This document shows positions 17,196 through 25,891 of a DNA stretch of 64,000 nucleotides, in pieces; within the stretch, counting starts at the first letter, position 1, and every line of letters starts with the position of its first letter. The stretch is taken from NCBI RefSeq assembly GCF_000243255.1, contig NZ_CM001436.1:2396020-2460019 (forward strand), in the 5' to 3' direction. The DNA is from Methanoplanus limicola DSM 2279. GTDB taxonomy: Archaea > Halobacteriota > Methanomicrobia > Methanomicrobiales > Methanomicrobiaceae. The position numbers and the translations under genes were made by a program. The notes beneath the pieces were generated by a model. It saw only the letters and a program-made list of their open reading frames with translations. It searched no databases and was not told the origin of the DNA.

Positions 17196-17564
17196 ATGGA
17201 AAACCAATCCACAAGCCAGAATGACCTGAAGTCCCTCGTAAAAGCATTCGCTCATGCGATTCTCGAATGCGAGGAGTATCGCACCTTCATGCAATGCAAC
17301 GAAGATCTGGAGAGAAATCAGGAAGCAAAGAATCTGTTAATTCAATATCAGCGAAAACAGACCGAACTGCAATGGAGCGGATATGATGCAACCACTCTTG
17401 ATGAATTGAAAGATCTGCAGATGCGGGTAAAGAATGATGAAACGTTGACGAAGTTTTTCAGTTCGCAGGAAGCACTTGTCGACCTTCTCAAACGTTCAAA
17501 TGATCGGATAAGTGAAAAGATCGGGCAGACGTTTGCCCAGAACCGTCAGGGGGGGTGCTGTTAA
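17196..17564 (+). CDS. YlbF-family protein with C-terminal Cys pair
   Basis: 122 residues. The start at ATG 17196 is 6 bp after a perfect AGGAGG (17184-17189). The helical, Gln/Glu-rich body matches the YlbF/DUF964 family (AFAHAILECEEYRTF, then LIQYQRKQTELQ). It ends in QGGCC. YlbF relatives help control RNA processing or competence in Bacillus; here the gene sits between arsA and a Cys-tail protein. The terminal Cys pair could bind As(III). Confidence 0.75.
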   Translation: MENQSTSQNDLKSLVKAFAHAILECEEYRTFMQCNEDLERNQEAKNLLIQYQRKQTELQWSGYDATTLDELKDLQMRVKNDETLTKFFSSQEALVDLLKRSNDRISEKIGQTFAQNRQGGCC

Positions 17565-17565
17565 C

Positions 17566-17766
17566 ATGACCGTCGAAGAACACGAGGTATTGGCAAGAGC
17601 AGAGATACTTGGAGAGGCCTTGCAACAGGTAAATGATACAACGGATCCCGGCGAATTTATCCGCCTTCTGGGCGAATGCAATGCGATGATCCGGCAGATT
17701 ACCCGCATCGATTACGGGAGGGTATGCGCACCTGCCGGCGGCTGTGACTGCGGCGGTAAGTGCTGA
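17566..17766 (+). CDS. small protein with Cys-rich tail
   Basis: 66 residues from ATG 17566, with a G-rich ribosome-binding site (GGGGGTG) just upstream. The helical body ends in VCAPAGGCDCGGKC, four Cys in the last 14 residues. It is almost contiguous with the YlbF-like gene and precedes acr3. No family is recognised; a metalloid-binding adaptor is plausible. Confidence 0.6.
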   Translation: MTVEEHEVLARAEILGEALQQVNDTTDPGEFIRLLGECNAMIRQITRIDYGRVCAPAGGCDCGGKC

Positions 17767-17786
17767 TCATTACCTGGTGATCATGC

Positions 17787-18863
17787 ATGACTAATACAAA
17801 ACAACTCTCTTTTCTTGACCGGTACCTGACCCTCTGGATCTTCCTTGCCATGGCCGTCGGTATAGGCATCGGCTACTTCGCGCCATCAGTACCGTCTGTA
17901 ATCACCGGGCTCTCGGTTGGCACCACCTCGATCCCGATCGCGATCGGGCTCATCCTGATGATGTACCCGCCGCTCGCGAAGGTTAAGTATGAAGAACTCC
18001 CGAAGGTGTTCAGGAACACGAAGGTGCTCGGCCTCTCGCTTGTCCAGAACTGGATTGTCGGTCCGGTACTGATGTTCGCCCTTGCGGTTATTTTCCTGCG
18101 GGACCAGCCGCTCTTCATGTACGGGCTCATCCTCGTTGGCATTGCAAGATGCATCGCGATGGTGATCGTCTGGAACGATCTCGCTGAAGGTGACTGTGAG
18201 TACTGTGCTGCCATCGTGGGGATGAACTCGCTCTTCCAGGTATTTTTCTACTCGGTCTACGCGTGGTTCTTCATCACGTACCTGCCCCCGCTGCTCGGAC
18301 TTGGGACCGGGTCTGCCGTCTCGATCACGATAGTCCAGATTGCCGAGAGCGTCTTCATCTATCTCGGTATTCCGTTCATCGCCGGCATGATCACCCGGTA
18401 TGCCCTGCTCCGCGTGAAGTCGAAGGCCTGGTACGAGCAGGTCTTCATCCCGAAGATCTCGCCGATTACCCTCATCGCACTGCTCTTCACCATCATTGTG
18501 ATGTTCTCCCTCAAGGGCGAGTATATCGTCAACGTGCCGTTTGATGTGGTCAGGGTCGCAATCCCGTTGCTCTTCTACTTCGTCATCATGTTCTTTGTGA
18601 GTTTCTGGATGTCTCACCGTCTCGGTGTCGATTACGCAAAGTCCGCTTCGCTCTCATTCACCGCTGCATCCAACAACTTCGAGCTCGCGATTGCGGTTGC
18701 CATCGCGGTCTTTGGCATCGCATCACCGGCGGCTTTTGCCACGGTCATTGGACCGCTCGTGGAAGTGCCGGTGCTGATCGGGCTCGTGAATGTCTCGCTC
18801 TGGCTCCGGGAAAAATGGTATGGCGGGAAGAATGACGGAACGTGCAGCACGTCGTTGCGGTGA
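17787..18863 (+). CDS. acr3: arsenite efflux transporter ACR3 (island type)
   Basis: 358 residues with ten membrane helices. The helix-4 Cys is Cys122 ([12 protein letters not shown]) and the helix-9 Glu lies in [13 protein letters not shown]. It is clearly different from the two near-identical ACR3 copies at 7176 and 28028, so it came by another route. It closes the island operon arsR-arsD-CMD-arsA-ylbF-Cys tail-acr3 and probably receives As(III) from ArsA. Confidence 0.95.
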   Translation: MTNTKQLSFLDRYLTLWIFLAMAVGIGIGYFAPSVPSVITGLSVGTTSIPIAIGLILMMYPPLAKVKYEELPKVFRNTKVLGLSLVQNWIVGPVLMFALAVIFLRDQPLFMYGLILVGIARCIAMVIVWNDLAEGDCEYCAAIVGMNSLFQVFFYSVYAWFFITYLPPLLGLGTGSAVSITIVQIAESVFIYLGIPFIAGMITRYALLRVKSKAWYEQVFIPKISPITLIALLFTIIVMFSLKGEYIVNVPFDVVRVAIPLLFYFVIMFFVSFWMSHRLGVDYAKSASLSFTAASNNFELAIAVAIAVFGIASPAAFATVIGPLVEVPVLIGLVNVSLWLREKWYGGKNDGTCSTSLR

Positions 18864-19091
18864 GCGACGGGGGGTGGTTGTTGGGAGAAGAAAATCCTTT
18901 TTTGTCTGCACCCACAACACCTCCCGCTTCCCGATGACTGAGAGATGTTTTGGTTGATGAAGCCATCCTGAAGAGAGGATGTTCAATTCCGAATATGAGG
19001 CACGTAGCCTCATCAACGACCACTAGGGGATTGCCCCCTGACGGGATCCCCGCCCGCTCATACATTCCCTCTTGTGTTCCGGAAGGATTGC

Positions 19092-19145
19092 AACCGTCCC
19101 TGCCGAGAGATCGGCATAGACCATTTTTCCTGCGTATCCGTCCAT
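19092..19145 (-). pseudogene. AOR 5' fragment
   Basis: The first 18 codons of the AOR gene (from ATG 19145, MDGYAGKM) carried along at the edge of direct-repeat copy B. Beyond 19092 the sequence is unrelated. No product is expected, although the AOR promoter region is intact and now reads into 18864-19091, which holds no gene I can support. Confidence 0.85.
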
Positions 19146-19291
19146 GATGATTACCAAAAGTGACTTGAGGGTCAAAGTTATTAAACCTTATTCAAAAAAA
19201 GTTGAAACGTTAACAGGCAGGGATTGTTAATAAATTTCAATGGATTCAAAAATTTGTTGCCGTATGATTATTACGAAAGATATGAGATTCT

Positions 19292-19663
19292 TCACTTTTT
19301 CTTCTTTGTTCCGCAGACGACAATCTTATCATCGTCAATCATCGGGATCTTCATATGTTCGATCGCCCAGTCGCAGAGAGCATCAAGGAGCGGGATGATC
19401 GTGTTCCCCAGCGGCGTGAGCGAATACTCGACCTTGGGCGGGACCTGGGTGTATACTTTTCTTTTGATAATCCCGTCCTGTTCCAGCTCCCGCAACTGTT
19501 TTGTCAGCATCACATCCGTAATACCGGGGATTGCCCGCCTGATTTCGCTGAACCGCAGCACACGTTTTCGTAAGTACCAGATGATCAGCGGCTTCCATTT
19601 GCCGCCGATAACATCGAGCGTGCCTTCCACCGGGCAGAAATAACAGGAGGGATCTTTCATCAT
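19292..19663 (-). CDS. HxlR-family regulator (copy B)
   Basis: 123 residues, identical to the product of 10959-11330 except in the C-terminal tail (GTKKKK in place of GPKKRK). It keeps the N-terminal CYFCPVEG and the helix-turn-helix. The divergent operator ACTAT-N8-ATAGT is preserved at 19672-19689, so the copy should be functional. Confidence 0.9.
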   Translation of the reverse strand: MMKDPSCYFCPVEGTLDVIGGKWKPLIIWYLRKRVLRFSEIRRAIPGITDVMLTKQLRELEQDGIIKRKVYTQVPPKVEYSLTPLGNTIIPLLDALCDWAIEHMKIPMIDDDKIVVCGTKKKK

Positions 19664-19671
19664 ACGCTTTC

Positions 19672-19689
19672 ACTATGTTTTTGTATAGT
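19672..19689. promoter_or_regulatory. HxlR-type operator (copy B)
   Basis: ACTAT-N8-ATAGT, same as 11339-11356, between the HxlR and permease copies. Confidence 0.55.
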
Positions 19690-19804
19690 ATATTTAATCA
19701 GAGTTAGTATCCCATATAAATTTAGTGGCTGCAGAGATCAATAGGAGATTCCACTGGCATGCATAGCGCCGGGAATCCTTATAAATCACAATAATGGTGA
19801 AACC

Positions 19805-20896
19805 GTGTTTGAAGAACAACTGACCATCGCATTCAATGAATTCGTCCACGTCGCCGTAGTGCTCGTGATCATTATCGCTGTTATCGCGATTCTCACGGGT
19901 ATCGTGCGTGAATATGTTCCCCAGGAAAAGATCCAGAAACGCCTCGGGAGCGGCCTCGGGAGAAAAGGGCCGATCATCGGGGCGCTCCTTGGGATACTCA
20001 CCCCGTTTTGCAGCGCATCGATGATACCGGTCTCGATGGGAATGATAGAGTCAAAAGTACCCTTCCCGACTGTGCTGGCATTTTTATTCTCTGCCCCGGT
20101 CTGCAATTTCATGGTCGTGGGAATCATCTTCGGGGTCTTCGGCTGGCAGATCGCTCTTGTATATTTTGTCGTGACCCTCGTCATGGCGATAATCGGCGGA
20201 ACGTTCCTCGGCAGCACCCGGCTGAAGCATGAGGTCAAGGAAGTGGGGGTCGCAGGCGAATCATACTGCTCCGCATCTGCTCCGGCATCAGCACCCGCAT
20301 GCGGCGTTCCACTGTCCAGTGCATCTCCGGCACCGCTCGCTTCGGGATGTGGGTGTTCAGCACCGGTTACAAAACCGGTTTCGACATGCTGCTTTGAACC
20401 CGTGGTTCCATCGTCCGCGTGCTGCGGCTCGACATCACCCGCCGCTGAATATGAGGGTGGAAGTTTCTGGGAACGCAACCGCCCCCGTATCGTCCGAAGC
20501 ATGCCGTTTGCCCGGGCACTCTTTGTAAAGATAATTCCTTACGTGCTCGTCGGTGCAGCGATCAGCGGCATCATCGCGGCGTTCGTTCCTGCATCAATTG
20601 TCGAGACCTACGTGGGGAACTCAAACCTCCTCGCAATCCCGATCGCAGCAGTAATCGGGGTCCCGCTCTACCTGAGAATCGAGATGGCGATCCCTCTGCT
20701 CTCGGTTCTTCTTACAAAAGGTATGAGCCTCGGTGCGGCAATGGCCCTTCTTATCGGGGGGACCGGCGCGAGCCTGCCGGAGATTGCAATCCTGAGTTCT
20801 ATGCTCAGACCCAAAGCCATCGCAGCATACGTCCTCTGGGTGTTCGTCACGGCAACACTGGGCGGGTTTGTTTTCTATGTTCTGTTTATCGGGTGA
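19805..20896 (+). CDS. ArsP/COG0701-type permease with Cys-rich loop (copy B)
   Basis: 363 residues, identical to the first copy except near the C-terminus (FYVLFIG in place of FYALFVG). It has the same GTG start, the same TPFCSASMIP motif and the same eight-Cys loop between the membrane halves. Such near-identity indicates recent duplication or ongoing gene conversion. Confidence 0.85.
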   Translation: MFEEQLTIAFNEFVHVAVVLVIIIAVIAILTGIVREYVPQEKIQKRLGSGLGRKGPIIGALLGILTPFCSASMIPVSMGMIESKVPFPTVLAFLFSAPVCNFMVVGIIFGVFGWQIALVYFVVTLVMAIIGGTFLGSTRLKHEVKEVGVAGESYCSASAPASAPACGVPLSSASPAPLASGCGCSAPVTKPVSTCCFEPVVPSSACCGSTSPAAEYEGGSFWERNRPRIVRSMPFARALFVKIIPYVLVGAAISGIIAAFVPASIVETYVGNSNLLAIPIAAVIGVPLYLRIEMAIPLLSVLLTKGMSLGAAMALLIGGTGASLPEIAILSSMLRPKAIAAYVLWVFVTATLGGFVFYVLFIG

Positions 20897-20949
20897 TTCG
20901 TGAGGCTTCGTGACAGATAAGATAACGTGAACAGGTAAGGATGTGAGTG

Positions 20950-21240
20950 ATGGACGAACAGCGAATTGAGGAGGATCCTGACGGGGATATTGCCGGGATC
21001 CTCTGTTCGGCCTTAAACCCGTTACCGGCACACAAACCGGGCATACGCGGTGTTGCCGGTTACCTGATCTCCTGCTGCCCCTATACCATGCTCGGGAAAA
21101 AGATTCCGGGGTTCCTGGGGGGTGAGACGCGCACACCCTACGAACCGCTCACCAACCGTGAACGCTATCTTCAGGGAAAGGTAAAAGTCGGGTATGGTAT
21201 CATGCTCATCGGTGTATTCTGCCCGATCTTCTGGTTCTCA
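20950..21240 (+). pseudogene. CCPYTML small membrane protein, 3' truncated
   Basis: A diverged relative of the 12590 product (ISCCPYTMLGKK, then [12 protein letters not shown]). Homology stops at about 21240, where sequence of the opposite-strand metX fragment begins, so the second half of the membrane region is lost. The frame runs on to 21441 but only through antisense of metX. This marks a recombination junction. Confidence 0.7.
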
Positions 21241-22400
21241 TCGATTACCGGCAAGGCTGATATGGAGTGCTCCTCCATTTTTTTTGCTGCCGACTCGATG
21301 GGTTCATCCGGCACTGTAGTGACGACATTTTTTGACATGATCTCATCAAGCCAGAGGAAATTTTTAGCAACCGCTTTTGCAATATCCCACGAAGTGACAA
21401 TACCAACGAGCTGTCCGCTTGCCGATAATACCGGCAGGTGATTGACCTCGAGGTTGATCAATCGCCGTGCCGTCACCGCTGTTGTTGCGCCCTCCTCAAT
21501 GGTCGGAACATCGTGAATCATGACATCCCCGACAACAGTTCTTGAGAGGAACTGGGAGATCAGGTAATTGATCTGGCCGGATTCCAGCAGGAATGCATCA
21601 TGCCCGTAGTTGGATCGTATCTCGCTGTACCGCACCTCGCATTCATTTGCCGTCAGTGCCTGGACGATCTCCTGTGACTGGTAAGGTGGATACAGCCAAT
21701 CGGAAGAGACCGAAATCACGAGAAATCCTGCATGCGCTCCCTCAAGTCCTTTTGCGAGCGAACCGTCTTTGGTCAGGTCGAAGTAATCAATCGCCTTTTT
21801 TATGTAGAGGTATGAGTTGGCATCGAACCGCTGGGTAAACGTATCACCCTGGTGGTGGAGATAACTCTCGACAGCAAAATCAGTCGAGAAGTCAAACCCG
21901 ATCCGGTCTTTTGCCTGAAGCGAGCGCCCGAACTTTGCATGCATCGACTCGTCCGAGAGATACGTGATGTGCCCGACCATGCGTGCAAGCGCAAGTCCCT
22001 TGACCGGACCTGGTGTGTCATACGATTTCGTATCATAGTAATTCCCGCCGTTCCATTCGGGATCCGAGATAATCGCCTTCCGACCGACTTCATTGAATGC
22101 GATCTGCTGAGGGGTCGAGTACCCCGTTGCAGCTATTACAATCGCCTTCTTCACACTATCCGGGTAGCTGACCGTCCACTGGAGTACCTGCATGCCACCC
22201 ATTGATCCACCGGCAACCGCGTAGAGCTGTTGGATGCCGAGGTAGTCAGTGAGGAGTTTCTGGGCATTGATCATGTCCCGGATCGTGATAACCGGAAACA
22301 TCGCACCAAAAGGTCTGCCGGTTGCCGGATTTTCCGATGAAGGGCCAATGGATGACACATTATGATCTTGAAGTTCCTCACCACAGACATTGGAAAACAT
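21240..22400 (-). pseudogene. metX: homoserine O-acetyltransferase with CBS domains, truncated at both ends
   Basis: The alpha/beta-hydrolase core is clear: nucleophile region GGSMGGMQ, Asp in SSDWLYPP and His in NYGHDAF. A CBS domain follows ([11 protein letters not shown]) and a second is cut after ALPVIDEN. About 100 residues of the usual N-terminus are missing: the frame starts at the FSNV region with a stop just upstream. It is read as a fragment at the island's right edge, although a shortened product from 22400 cannot be excluded. Confidence 0.8.
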
Positions 22401-22429
22401 TGTAAAAAATTAAGGGATATCAGCAATTA

Positions 22430-22440
22430 TTTAATATATC
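22430..22440 (+). promoter_or_regulatory. TATA-like promoter of the wHTH-DUF3467 pair
   Basis: TTTAATATATC about 35 bp before the ATG at 22474, followed by AGGAGATGG as ribosome-binding site. It is the first AT-rich archaeal promoter to the right of the GC-rich island. Confidence 0.45.
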
Positions 22441-22473
22441 TCTACCATATACAATAAGTGCAGGAGATGGAAG

Positions 22474-22962
22474 ATGACAAAAGAGGACTTGCCAATATTA
22501 TGTTCAGAAGAAGAGATGTACCTTGATGAGCCATACGGCGGTTTGTTTGGCGATACAGTCATTGCAAAAGTTGTTGAAGAACTTGTTGCAGACCCTACGA
22601 TGGATTATCGCCCAAAATATCTGGAGGACATTACTGGAAAATCTGAAAGATCTATCTATAATGCTCTTAAAAAATTATTACTCCTTGGCCTTATAGAGAA
22701 AAAAGGTGATGAAAAACACCCCGTGTACAGAGTCAGAGTCGAGTCCAAAAAATTTGCAGCACTCTCATTTCTGGCATATGCAATGCTGGATGATCGTGAC
22801 GGGACACACTGCATGAACATGGCAGTCAACGGTTATTACAATTCAGTGCTCAGAGAAAAATATGAACCAAAGGCAATCGCAAATGTTGAGACTTGGAAAT
22901 CCATTCCGGGAATTATGAGTGAAGATAACAATAATTTCAAGAAATTTGCAGCGAGTGCATAA
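22474..22962 (+). CDS. archaeal winged-helix regulator
   Basis: 162 residues. The central part is a winged helix (YLEDITGKSERSIYNALKKL, then LGLIEKKG). The N-terminus is acidic. It is followed after 2 bp by the DUF3467-like gene, so both are one transcript. Such pairs recur in methanogens; the target is unknown. Confidence 0.7.
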   Translation: MTKEDLPILCSEEEMYLDEPYGGLFGDTVIAKVVEELVADPTMDYRPKYLEDITGKSERSIYNALKKLLLLGLIEKKGDEKHPVYRVRVESKKFAALSFLAYAMLDDRDGTHCMNMAVNGYYNSVLREKYEPKAIANVETWKSIPGIMSEDNNNFKKFAASA

Positions 22963-22964
22963 AT

Positions 22965-23348
22965 ATGACAAAGAATACTAAAACCGCAGATACCGAATCT
23001 ATGACAATAGATGTCGGTGAAATGTACAAGTACAAAAAAGAAGATCTAATGACCGATATTTCTTCCAGTGCTTATTCTAATCTTGCATATGTACAGGCAA
23101 CTCATCGAGATCTGTATATTGATTTTCTTGAGATGCCTGGAATAAAAAGAGAGGATGGAAAGATGCACATAAAAGGTACAAGAATTTATATGTCTCATTC
23201 TGCGGCCCAAAAACTTTCTAAAGCCCTTGACGGAATATTAAAGACGGTCCATTCAGATGGTGGAATGGAATTTTATACGCCTGAGGATAAAACGGAACCT
23301 AAGATATCAACAAAAGTGCAGCAGGCAACTACCAGAAATAAACTTTAA
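22965..23348 (+). CDS. DUF3467-like protein
   Basis: 127 residues. The core resembles DUF3467 (AYVQATHRDLYIDFLE, then IYMSHSAAQKLSKAL). It is cytoplasmic, with no membrane or signal segment. It is cotranscribed with the wHTH regulator. A T-rich run at 23360-23369 probably terminates the transcript. Confidence 0.65.
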   Translation: MTKNTKTADTESMTIDVGEMYKYKKEDLMTDISSSAYSNLAYVQATHRDLYIDFLEMPGIKREDGKMHIKGTRIYMSHSAAQKLSKALDGILKTVHSDGGMEFYTPEDKTEPKISTKVQQATTRNKL

Positions 23349-23356
23349 AAATTTAT

Positions 23357-23369
23357 TCTTTTTTTTTCT
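23357..23369 (+). terminator. poly-T terminator
   Basis: ATTCTTTTTTTTTCT directly after the DUF3467 gene, the usual archaeal U-tract type of terminator. It overlaps the 3' end of the opposite-strand zinc-ribbon gene. Confidence 0.45.
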
Positions 23370-23508
23370 AAACAACCCCCTTTCCCTTATTCTCCTCCCG
23401 CATAAGCCTCCCGTAACACTTCTCACAGATCGCCAGCTTCAACCCTTCAGATCTAAACACCGCCTTCCCCTCATCACAAAGACCACATCTTCCAAGCTCA
23501 ACACTCAC
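23368..23508 (-). CDS. 46-residue zinc-ribbon protein
   Basis: From GTG 23508 the frame reads SVELGRCGLCDEGKAVF and then ICEKCYGRLM: two C-x2-C pairs spaced as in a zinc ribbon. The frame is open for about 15 more codons upstream (ICAADFEKV) without an ATG, so the true start may be lost and the gene damaged. It is not similar in detail to the Cys-rich protein at 43680. Confidence 0.5.
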   Translation of the reverse strand: MSVELGRCGLCDEGKAVFRSEGLKLAICEKCYGRLMREENKGKGVV

Positions 23509-23711
23509 CTTCTCAAAGTCCGCTGCACATATAACGCCAGGCAGCGGCAGCGTGAAGGACGGGGTTTACGGGAGGATGAGTTATGTGGAGATAAGGGGGT
23601 GATCAGGAGAGCCATATTGCAAATTAAAGCAAAAGGAATTATTGCGATTTTGAATAGTTAAAAAGATATTCTACAATTAAAAAAGTGAAAAAACAGGAAT
23701 TTAAATTTTCA

Positions 23712-24092
23712 TCAAATTCCACATGACATGGCCATTGTTCCGGAGGGGATATTGAATTCATTTATATCTGCTGCATTTATGGCTTTAGGGACACATTTGT
23801 TTCTTATTTCAATAGATAGTTCTATTTTAAGTTCTATTTTTTCATTTGAGATGAAAAGCTTAACATCAACCTGATGAAGTTTTTGCAGGGCATATTTTGA
23901 GACATTGAATTTTTTAGAGGCGTTTTGGATCTCAACTCCTTTTATGAATTCTCCTTCAGCAAAATCGATTATTATATTGTTTAAATTCAATGAATGCTTA
24001 TATGCTGCCCCTTTGACATATATAAATAAACTGTCATTTTCATAATCATAGTCTATTTTATCTGCATCCGTATGAATCAGATTTGCACCCAT
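23712..24092 (-). CDS. DUF2283-family protein
   Basis: 126 residues. The N-terminal half is the DUF2283 pattern: DYDYENDSLFIYV, then IIIDFAEGEFIKGVEI. DUF2283 genes are often next to a DUF4258-type gene, as here, and the pair is suspected to be a toxin-antitoxin module. The C-terminal half adds a beta-rich segment not always present. It has its own AT-rich upstream region. Confidence 0.7.
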   Translation of the reverse strand: MGANLIHTDADKIDYDYENDSLFIYVKGAAYKHSLNLNNIIIDFAEGEFIKGVEIQNASKKFNVSKYALQKLHQVDVKLFISNEKIELKIELSIEIRNKCVPKAINAADINEFNIPSGTMAMSCGI

Positions 24093-24140
24093 TTTATTTC
24101 ACCCTCCTGTTTATCTCTTTCTTATAACACGTAATTAAAT

Positions 24141-24407
24141 TTATATTATTTCAGGATTTGTATTCTTTACTGAAACCACCAAAGCCAGATCATAATTCTC
24201 ATTTAAATTGAATATAACTTCAAATTTATCCTCATCCTGTTTTGATGAAGCAACAGGCTCACCACAGATAAGCAATTTTTTATTACCTTTAATATCAGGC
24301 ATTGAATCATCTTTCCTTTCTTCAAAACGAGTTATAAAGTGTCCGGAACTATGAATATTCTCAGTTTTCAAATTGGAAAGTGACTGCAAAAAATTTATTA
24401 TATTCAT
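24141..24407 (-). CDS. DUF4258-like protein, partner of DUF2283
   Basis: 88 residues. SGHFITRFEERKDD resembles the HxxxRxxER helix of DUF4258/RelE-like toxins, and LLICGEPV fits the following strand. It precedes the DUF2283 gene by 48 bp on the same strand. The assignment to the toxin-like family is tentative. Confidence 0.5.
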   Translation of the reverse strand: MNIINFLQSLSNLKTENIHSSGHFITRFEERKDDSMPDIKGNKKLLICGEPVASSKQDEDKFEVIFNLNENYDLALVVSVKNTNPEII

Positions 24408-24642
24408 TTGTCATATCCTTTTTTCATATACTCGTTAATAAGTTGTTGGAACGGCTTTCATTATTTAAATTAAGAAAATAATTTTGGACTCAGATTTAAC
24501 TCATTATTTGCTTTTGAGCCCTCCATTTACTACAAAATCTTTCCATAATATATTATTCCAAAGTCTGATTTGCTATGAAAATCAGACCTGATTTTAATGA
24601 ACTTTTTCATAGAACGGTGACAGGAGTGCAGGATATCCATTC

Positions 24643-25173
24643 CTAATGCCTCAGAGAATTAACAGATGTCCGCTGCATCGGCCCGGTCTCGTTTTTAAGC
24701 CATTCAAGATCTTTTTTTGTCGGTTCAAACAAAAATTCCTTTACCTTTGAAATGCCCTTCGCAATCTGGGTGTCGCGATAAAATCCCTTTGTCTCTTTTA
24801 TAATCCTAAATGCTTCTGTCGGCGACCTGTTCGTTTTTTCGACAATAAATGCATATGTCGCACCAATCTCCAGGAGAGGAGCGTTCTTCTGGAAAAGAGC
24901 ATCGAGATTTTTTACCACCGCTTTCTCTTCATCTGATAATGAAACACCACAACTTAGGTTTTTAAACTCCTGCTGATGCTCATAATAATCCTTGGTGAAA
25001 GCCGGGGAATAAGAGCCGCGAACATACATCCCGAATGGATAATTAAATTCCATGCCCTTTAGCTGGAGAAGACATATCGTCTTTTGTGCTATTAATTTGT
25101 CCTCAAATTCATTGCAGTCTAAGGGAAATTTCATCTCATCAAATACTGCAACTGCTTTATTCCAGTCTCCCAT
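24643..25173 (-). CDS. YwgA-like protein
   Basis: 176 residues. The motif LIAQKTICLLQL, followed by YPFGMYVRGSYSPAFTKDYYEH, matches the YwgA family of uncharacterised proteins common in archaea and Bacillus. It follows the wHTH gene by 2 bp, so it is in the same operon. The role is unknown; the family is sometimes found with DNA-binding partners, as here. Confidence 0.65.
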   Translation of the reverse strand: MGDWNKAVAVFDEMKFPLDCNEFEDKLIAQKTICLLQLKGMEFNYPFGMYVRGSYSPAFTKDYYEHQQEFKNLSCGVSLSDEEKAVVKNLDALFQKNAPLLEIGATYAFIVEKTNRSPTEAFRIIKETKGFYRDTQIAKGISKVKEFLFEPTKKDLEWLKNETGPMQRTSVNSLRH

Positions 25174-25175
25174 TT

Positions 25176-25520
25176 TTATTCCTCCTCACAAATGAGCATA
25201 TTAAGCCAGTTTTTTATTTTGTTCCACTCTTCAAGTCCATCCGGAGTAATTACATATAATTCGAGATTTTCCTTTGATTCAAATTTGACCTTTTCCATCC
25301 GCAGATATCCCATTTCTACAAGTGGTTTTAAATTTGAATATGTTGAACCGTCACTTCCAATATTAAGGCCGTTTTTTATTTGCCTTGCTGTTGCTCCATC
25401 TTCACCAAGTTCTGATAAAGCCCACAGAATTTTTATCCGGTTAAGTGAAAATAACTTAGAGTTCAAATTTCCGGACTCATTAACAATTTCCAAAAATTTT
25501 TCCTTCATTTTCCCACACAT
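25176..25520 (-). CDS. winged-helix regulator
   Basis: 114 residues of ArsR/PadR-like winged helix: FSLNRIKILWALSELG, GATARQIKNGL, then LKPLVEMGYLRMEKV. It is the first gene of a two-gene operon with the YwgA-like gene. The ligand and targets are unknown. There is no Cys pair that would suggest metalloid sensing. Confidence 0.7.
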   Translation of the reverse strand: MCGKMKEKFLEIVNESGNLNSKLFSLNRIKILWALSELGEDGATARQIKNGLNIGSDGSTYSNLKPLVEMGYLRMEKVKFESKENLELYVITPDGLEEWNKIKNWLNMLICEEE

Positions 25521-25732
25521 TACTTCAGCAAATATTAGTTTGTTAGTTATAATTATGACTTGAAGTTTAAATTAATTACTGGAGACAATGTTTGATATTA
25601 TTATTGAGGCATCTTTAATAAGATGTAAAGTTCAAAAAAAAATTTTCTTTTGTTTCTTCCCTTATAAATCAAAAGTCACAAAACTTAAAAAAAATCTCTT
25701 TTTATAACGACAGAAAAATGTACTGCATCAAT

Positions 25733-25891
25733 TTATGAAAAACCCTTATCAAGCGTCATCTGGCTCTCTACATTAAGGCCGGTTACATATACTGAACTTC
25801 CTTCACGCTGATATTTATCAATAACTCTGGCAATTGCCTCAACGGCTGACTGATCCCATATATGCGAATTCTGAAAATCAATCCTGGTCAT
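25733..25891 (-). pseudogene. orphan STAS domain, SulP C-terminal remnant
   Basis: A 52-residue frame from an ATG inside the last codons of the DGC gene. It reads DFQNSHIWDQSAVEAI, then SVYVTGLNVESQ, which is the STAS domain found at the C-terminus of SulP anion transporters. The membrane part is absent. It may be a remnant of a fused or lost transporter, or a short translationally coupled product. It lies within the gap 25521-25877. Confidence 0.6.

Larger units (their letters stand above)
19092..20879. repeat. 1.79-kb direct repeat, copy B
   Basis: Second copy of 10759-12546, offset 8333 bp, with only scattered base changes. The left junction is sharp at AACCGTCCC and the right at the TCTATG near the permease 3' end. 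The two copies enclose the arsR-to-acr3 operon, so recombination between them would delete or amplify about 8.3 kb. Confidence 0.95.

Noticed and set aside
17886-18617. 243-residue minus-strand frame opposite island acr3
   Set aside because: Asp/Arg/His-rich antisense shadow of a membrane protein gene.
18864-19065. Minus-strand frame reading GIPSGGNPLVVVDEATC
   Set aside because: It has no clear start, crosses the acr3 end, and I cannot match it to a family.
21240-21441. Extension of the CCPYTML protein to 164 residues
   Set aside because: The last 65 codons are antisense of the metX fragment, so the extension is a chance fusion.
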